Under the pieces are notes generated by a model. The model searched no databases, was not told the origin of the DNA, and saw only the letters and a program-made list of their open reading frames with translations. Positions 32,867 through 34,003 of a stretch of DNA of 34,003 nt are shown one piece after another. Every line of letters begins with the position of its first letter. Positions within the stretch are counted from its first letter, which is position 1. The position numbers and the translations under genes are program-made. Source of the stretch: Promethearchaeota archaeon (GTDB taxonomy: Archaea > Asgardarchaeota > Lokiarchaeia > Sigynarchaeales > SOKP01); contig JAHLWT010000163.1 in assembly GCA_019057775.1 (NCBI GenBank), positions 1-34,003 on the forward strand. The letters run 5' to 3'.

Positions 32867-33125
32867 GTCCCGAGAATAACCTCATGGTCCAAAGTTTCCC
32901 TCTATACATGTTTGGATAAATACCCCTAGTGTAAGGGGGAACTCCTGGAAAACTGATATCGCTCAAATATTCTTTATCTTTTACATCTAAAGGAGTGTAG
33001 AGCTTTTTGATAGGAATATCGGAGTCGGTTACAAACTTTACATCTCGTTCTCTTGATCTTTTATACAATTCTTCCCATTTTTCTTTCTCAGATCTTATTT
33101 TTTCTAAATACTCTTTATCAAACAT
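32844..33125 (-). CDS. mcmA: N-terminal arm of the mutase large subunit (separate frame)
   Basis: 93 residues from ATG 33125, ending at TAG 32846-32844. The end is highly conserved mutase sequence, FPGVPPYTRGIYPNMYRGKL and WTMRLFSGHG, followed by non-family residues KSISF. In intact mutases -GFGxPEETN- continues at once; here PEETN appears in the other frame after 31-34 extra bases. The two frames together have the length of a normal large subunit (about 560 residues). ATG 33125 is chosen over GTG 33137 because GTGAT lies about seven bases before it. Either the gene is broken, or the subunit is made in two pieces or repaired at RNA level. Confidence 0.75.
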   Translation of the reverse strand: MFDKEYLEKIRSEKEKWEELYKRSRERDVKFVTDSDIPIKKLYTPLDVKDKEYLSDISFPGVPPYTRGIYPNMYRGKLWTMRLFSGHGKSISF

Positions 33126-33274
33126 TTTTAAAATCACATTAGATTTTTTTAAACTTAAGTTATAGAAAACACTCCATCTAAAAAATTTTAATAAAAAATA
33201 GTTTTAGAAATATAAATTATTAAAAAATCTATTAATCAGCTCAAAAATTCAATTATCATTAGACACGATAGAAA

Positions 33275-34003
33275 TTATACATTATAGAAATCCTTAAGTT
33301 TTTTAAACAATAATCGCTTATCTTTAAGATAGTTATTATTATACCAAAACCAAAAACCAGAAGATTCTACTTCACATTTTTTTAAATGGGGTTTATATTT
33401 AAAATTATAAAAAGATTTGTAGTATTTCTCAAGAAACTCATTTTTAGATAATTTTTTTCTGTCTGCCAATCTCCGTTTTAATTCTAAAACTTCTTCAAAA
33501 TGTATGCCTTTCCAAATATAAATATATTGACCACTGATGCTGTCAATCTTATTTTTGAATTCTTCTTCTAGAGATATATTTTTATCAGATTTGAGAATAA
33601 GTTCAAATAAATGAGTTAATCGGGATTTATACAAATTGGATTTATATTCTATATTTTCCCAGCGCCCCGATTTAATTTGATTTGTTATTTTAGTATGGTC
33701 ACTATGAGATAGGGGGGCAAGTTTTGGCACATAACCATTGTCATTTGAAAAATTTAAAGGCAAATAATATTCTGCATCAAGGTCTAAATGATGTCTATCT
33801 ATATCAATCCGATAAATAAAGATATTTTTACCGTTTAATTGCCACATATCAAGTTGAGCATCTTCAAAAAATTGAAAACTCTCAATATTAAAGCCAAGAG
33901 TAAATAATAATAAATCCTTCACATGCATGGGATAAAGTAATTGCCAATATTCATGATAGTCTCGATCCCAAGTTGCTAAATATTGATCAATTTTATCAAT
34001 AAC
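33275..34003 (-). CDS. Unknown protein, 5' end beyond window
   Basis: The frame is open from the window edge (34003) to a stop at 33275, at least 242 residues. An internal ATG lies at 33928, but 25 further codons upstream (VIDKIDQYLATWDRDYHEYW, then QLLYP) read like protein, so the gene probably starts outside. The sequence is rich in aromatic and charged residues, with no signal peptide, membrane helix or known motif that I recognise. Notable segments are DIDRHHLDLDAEYYLPLNFS and SGFWFWYNNNYLKDK. The strand is the same as the mutase operon, but 149 bases separate it from the mutase start. Confidence 0.6.
   Translation of the reverse strand, partial: VIDKIDQYLATWDRDYHEYWQLLYPMHVKDLLLFTLGFNIESFQFFEDAQLDMWQLNGKNIFIYRIDIDRHHLDLDAEYYLPLNFSNDNGYVPKLAPLSHSDHTKITNQIKSGRWENIEYKSNLYKSRLTHLFELILKSDKNISLEEEFKNKIDSISGQYIYIWKGIHFEEVLELKRRLADRKKLSKNEFLEKYYKSFYNFKYKPHLKKCEVESSGFWFWYNNNYLKDKRLLFKKLKDFYNV

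Noticed and set aside
1..34003. CRISPR array, insertion sequence or integrase.
   Set aside because: No regularly spaced repeats, no transposase or integrase reading frame and no terminal inverted repeats were found by eye; the only long direct repeat is the promoter duplication around the toxin-antitoxin genes.

Overview
The window is a strongly AT-rich stretch, most likely from an archaeon and probably an Asgard archaeon of the Lokiarchaeia type. The signs are a perfect archaeal Shine-Dalgarno (GGTGATC) before the gene at 30852; frequent TTG/GTG starts; short poly-T termination signals instead of classic bacterial terminators; membrane-tethered winged-helix regulators; multi-pass membrane proteins with an eight-cysteine RING/FYVE-like tail; and many UroD-like, MeaB, B12 and HgdB-family genes. 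The lineage is inferred from gene content. No rRNA or tRNA gene was seen.

Layout. 1-1136: a zinc-free MDR dehydrogenase gene plus the 5' end of a near-identical paralogue running off the left edge. 1266-5423: glycerol-3-phosphate dehydrogenase and a divergent FGGY sugar/glycerol kinase. A ParE/RelE-type toxin-antitoxin cassette with a dead toxin sits between them, flanked by a duplicated copy of the divergent promoter region. 5793-8438: a multi-PAS sensor histidine kinase broken by one in-frame TGA. 8471-10141: an IlvD/Edd dehydratase. 10321-12249: two tandem ICMT/PEMT-like membrane methyltransferases followed by a membrane-bound winged-helix regulator. 12407-13760: two proteins sharing the same eight-cysteine zinc domain, one a frameshifted multi-pass membrane protein. 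13986-16091 (+): a PHP-domain protein and a LarA-type nickel-pincer racemase homologue.

16111-24912 (-) is the most interesting part. It is a tight unidirectional run of eight genes: SCP2-like protein, three HGD-D (HgdB/BcrB/BcrC) family proteins, a GlcD-like FAD oxidase, an HdrD/GlcF-like Fe-S protein, a short homologue of the acetyl-CoA synthase beta subunit that ends before the CGC nickel motif, and a CooC-type ATPase. No CODH and no BcrAD/HgdC-type activator ATPase is present. I propose it as an undescribed low-potential redox or acyl-CoA system.

27010-33125 (-) is a B12-dependent acyl-CoA mutase operon: a large subunit interrupted by about 31-34 extra bases, the B12-binding subunit, a cysteine-rich ferredoxin-like protein, the MeaB GTPase chaperone, a xylose-isomerase-like TIM barrel and a ferredoxin-nitroreductase. 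A UroD-like methyltransferase lies between the two systems on the other strand. A gene of unknown function runs off the right edge.

Together, LarA, the GlcD/HdrD pair, the HgdB-like proteins and the mutase suggest metabolism of 2-hydroxy acids and branched or short acyl-CoAs by an anaerobe. Four genes in the window are interrupted by stops or frameshifts (toxin, kinase, membrane zinc protein, mutase). Either the genome carries recent lesions or the assembly has errors. All family assignments are from reading the sequences and memory of the families; no search was run.
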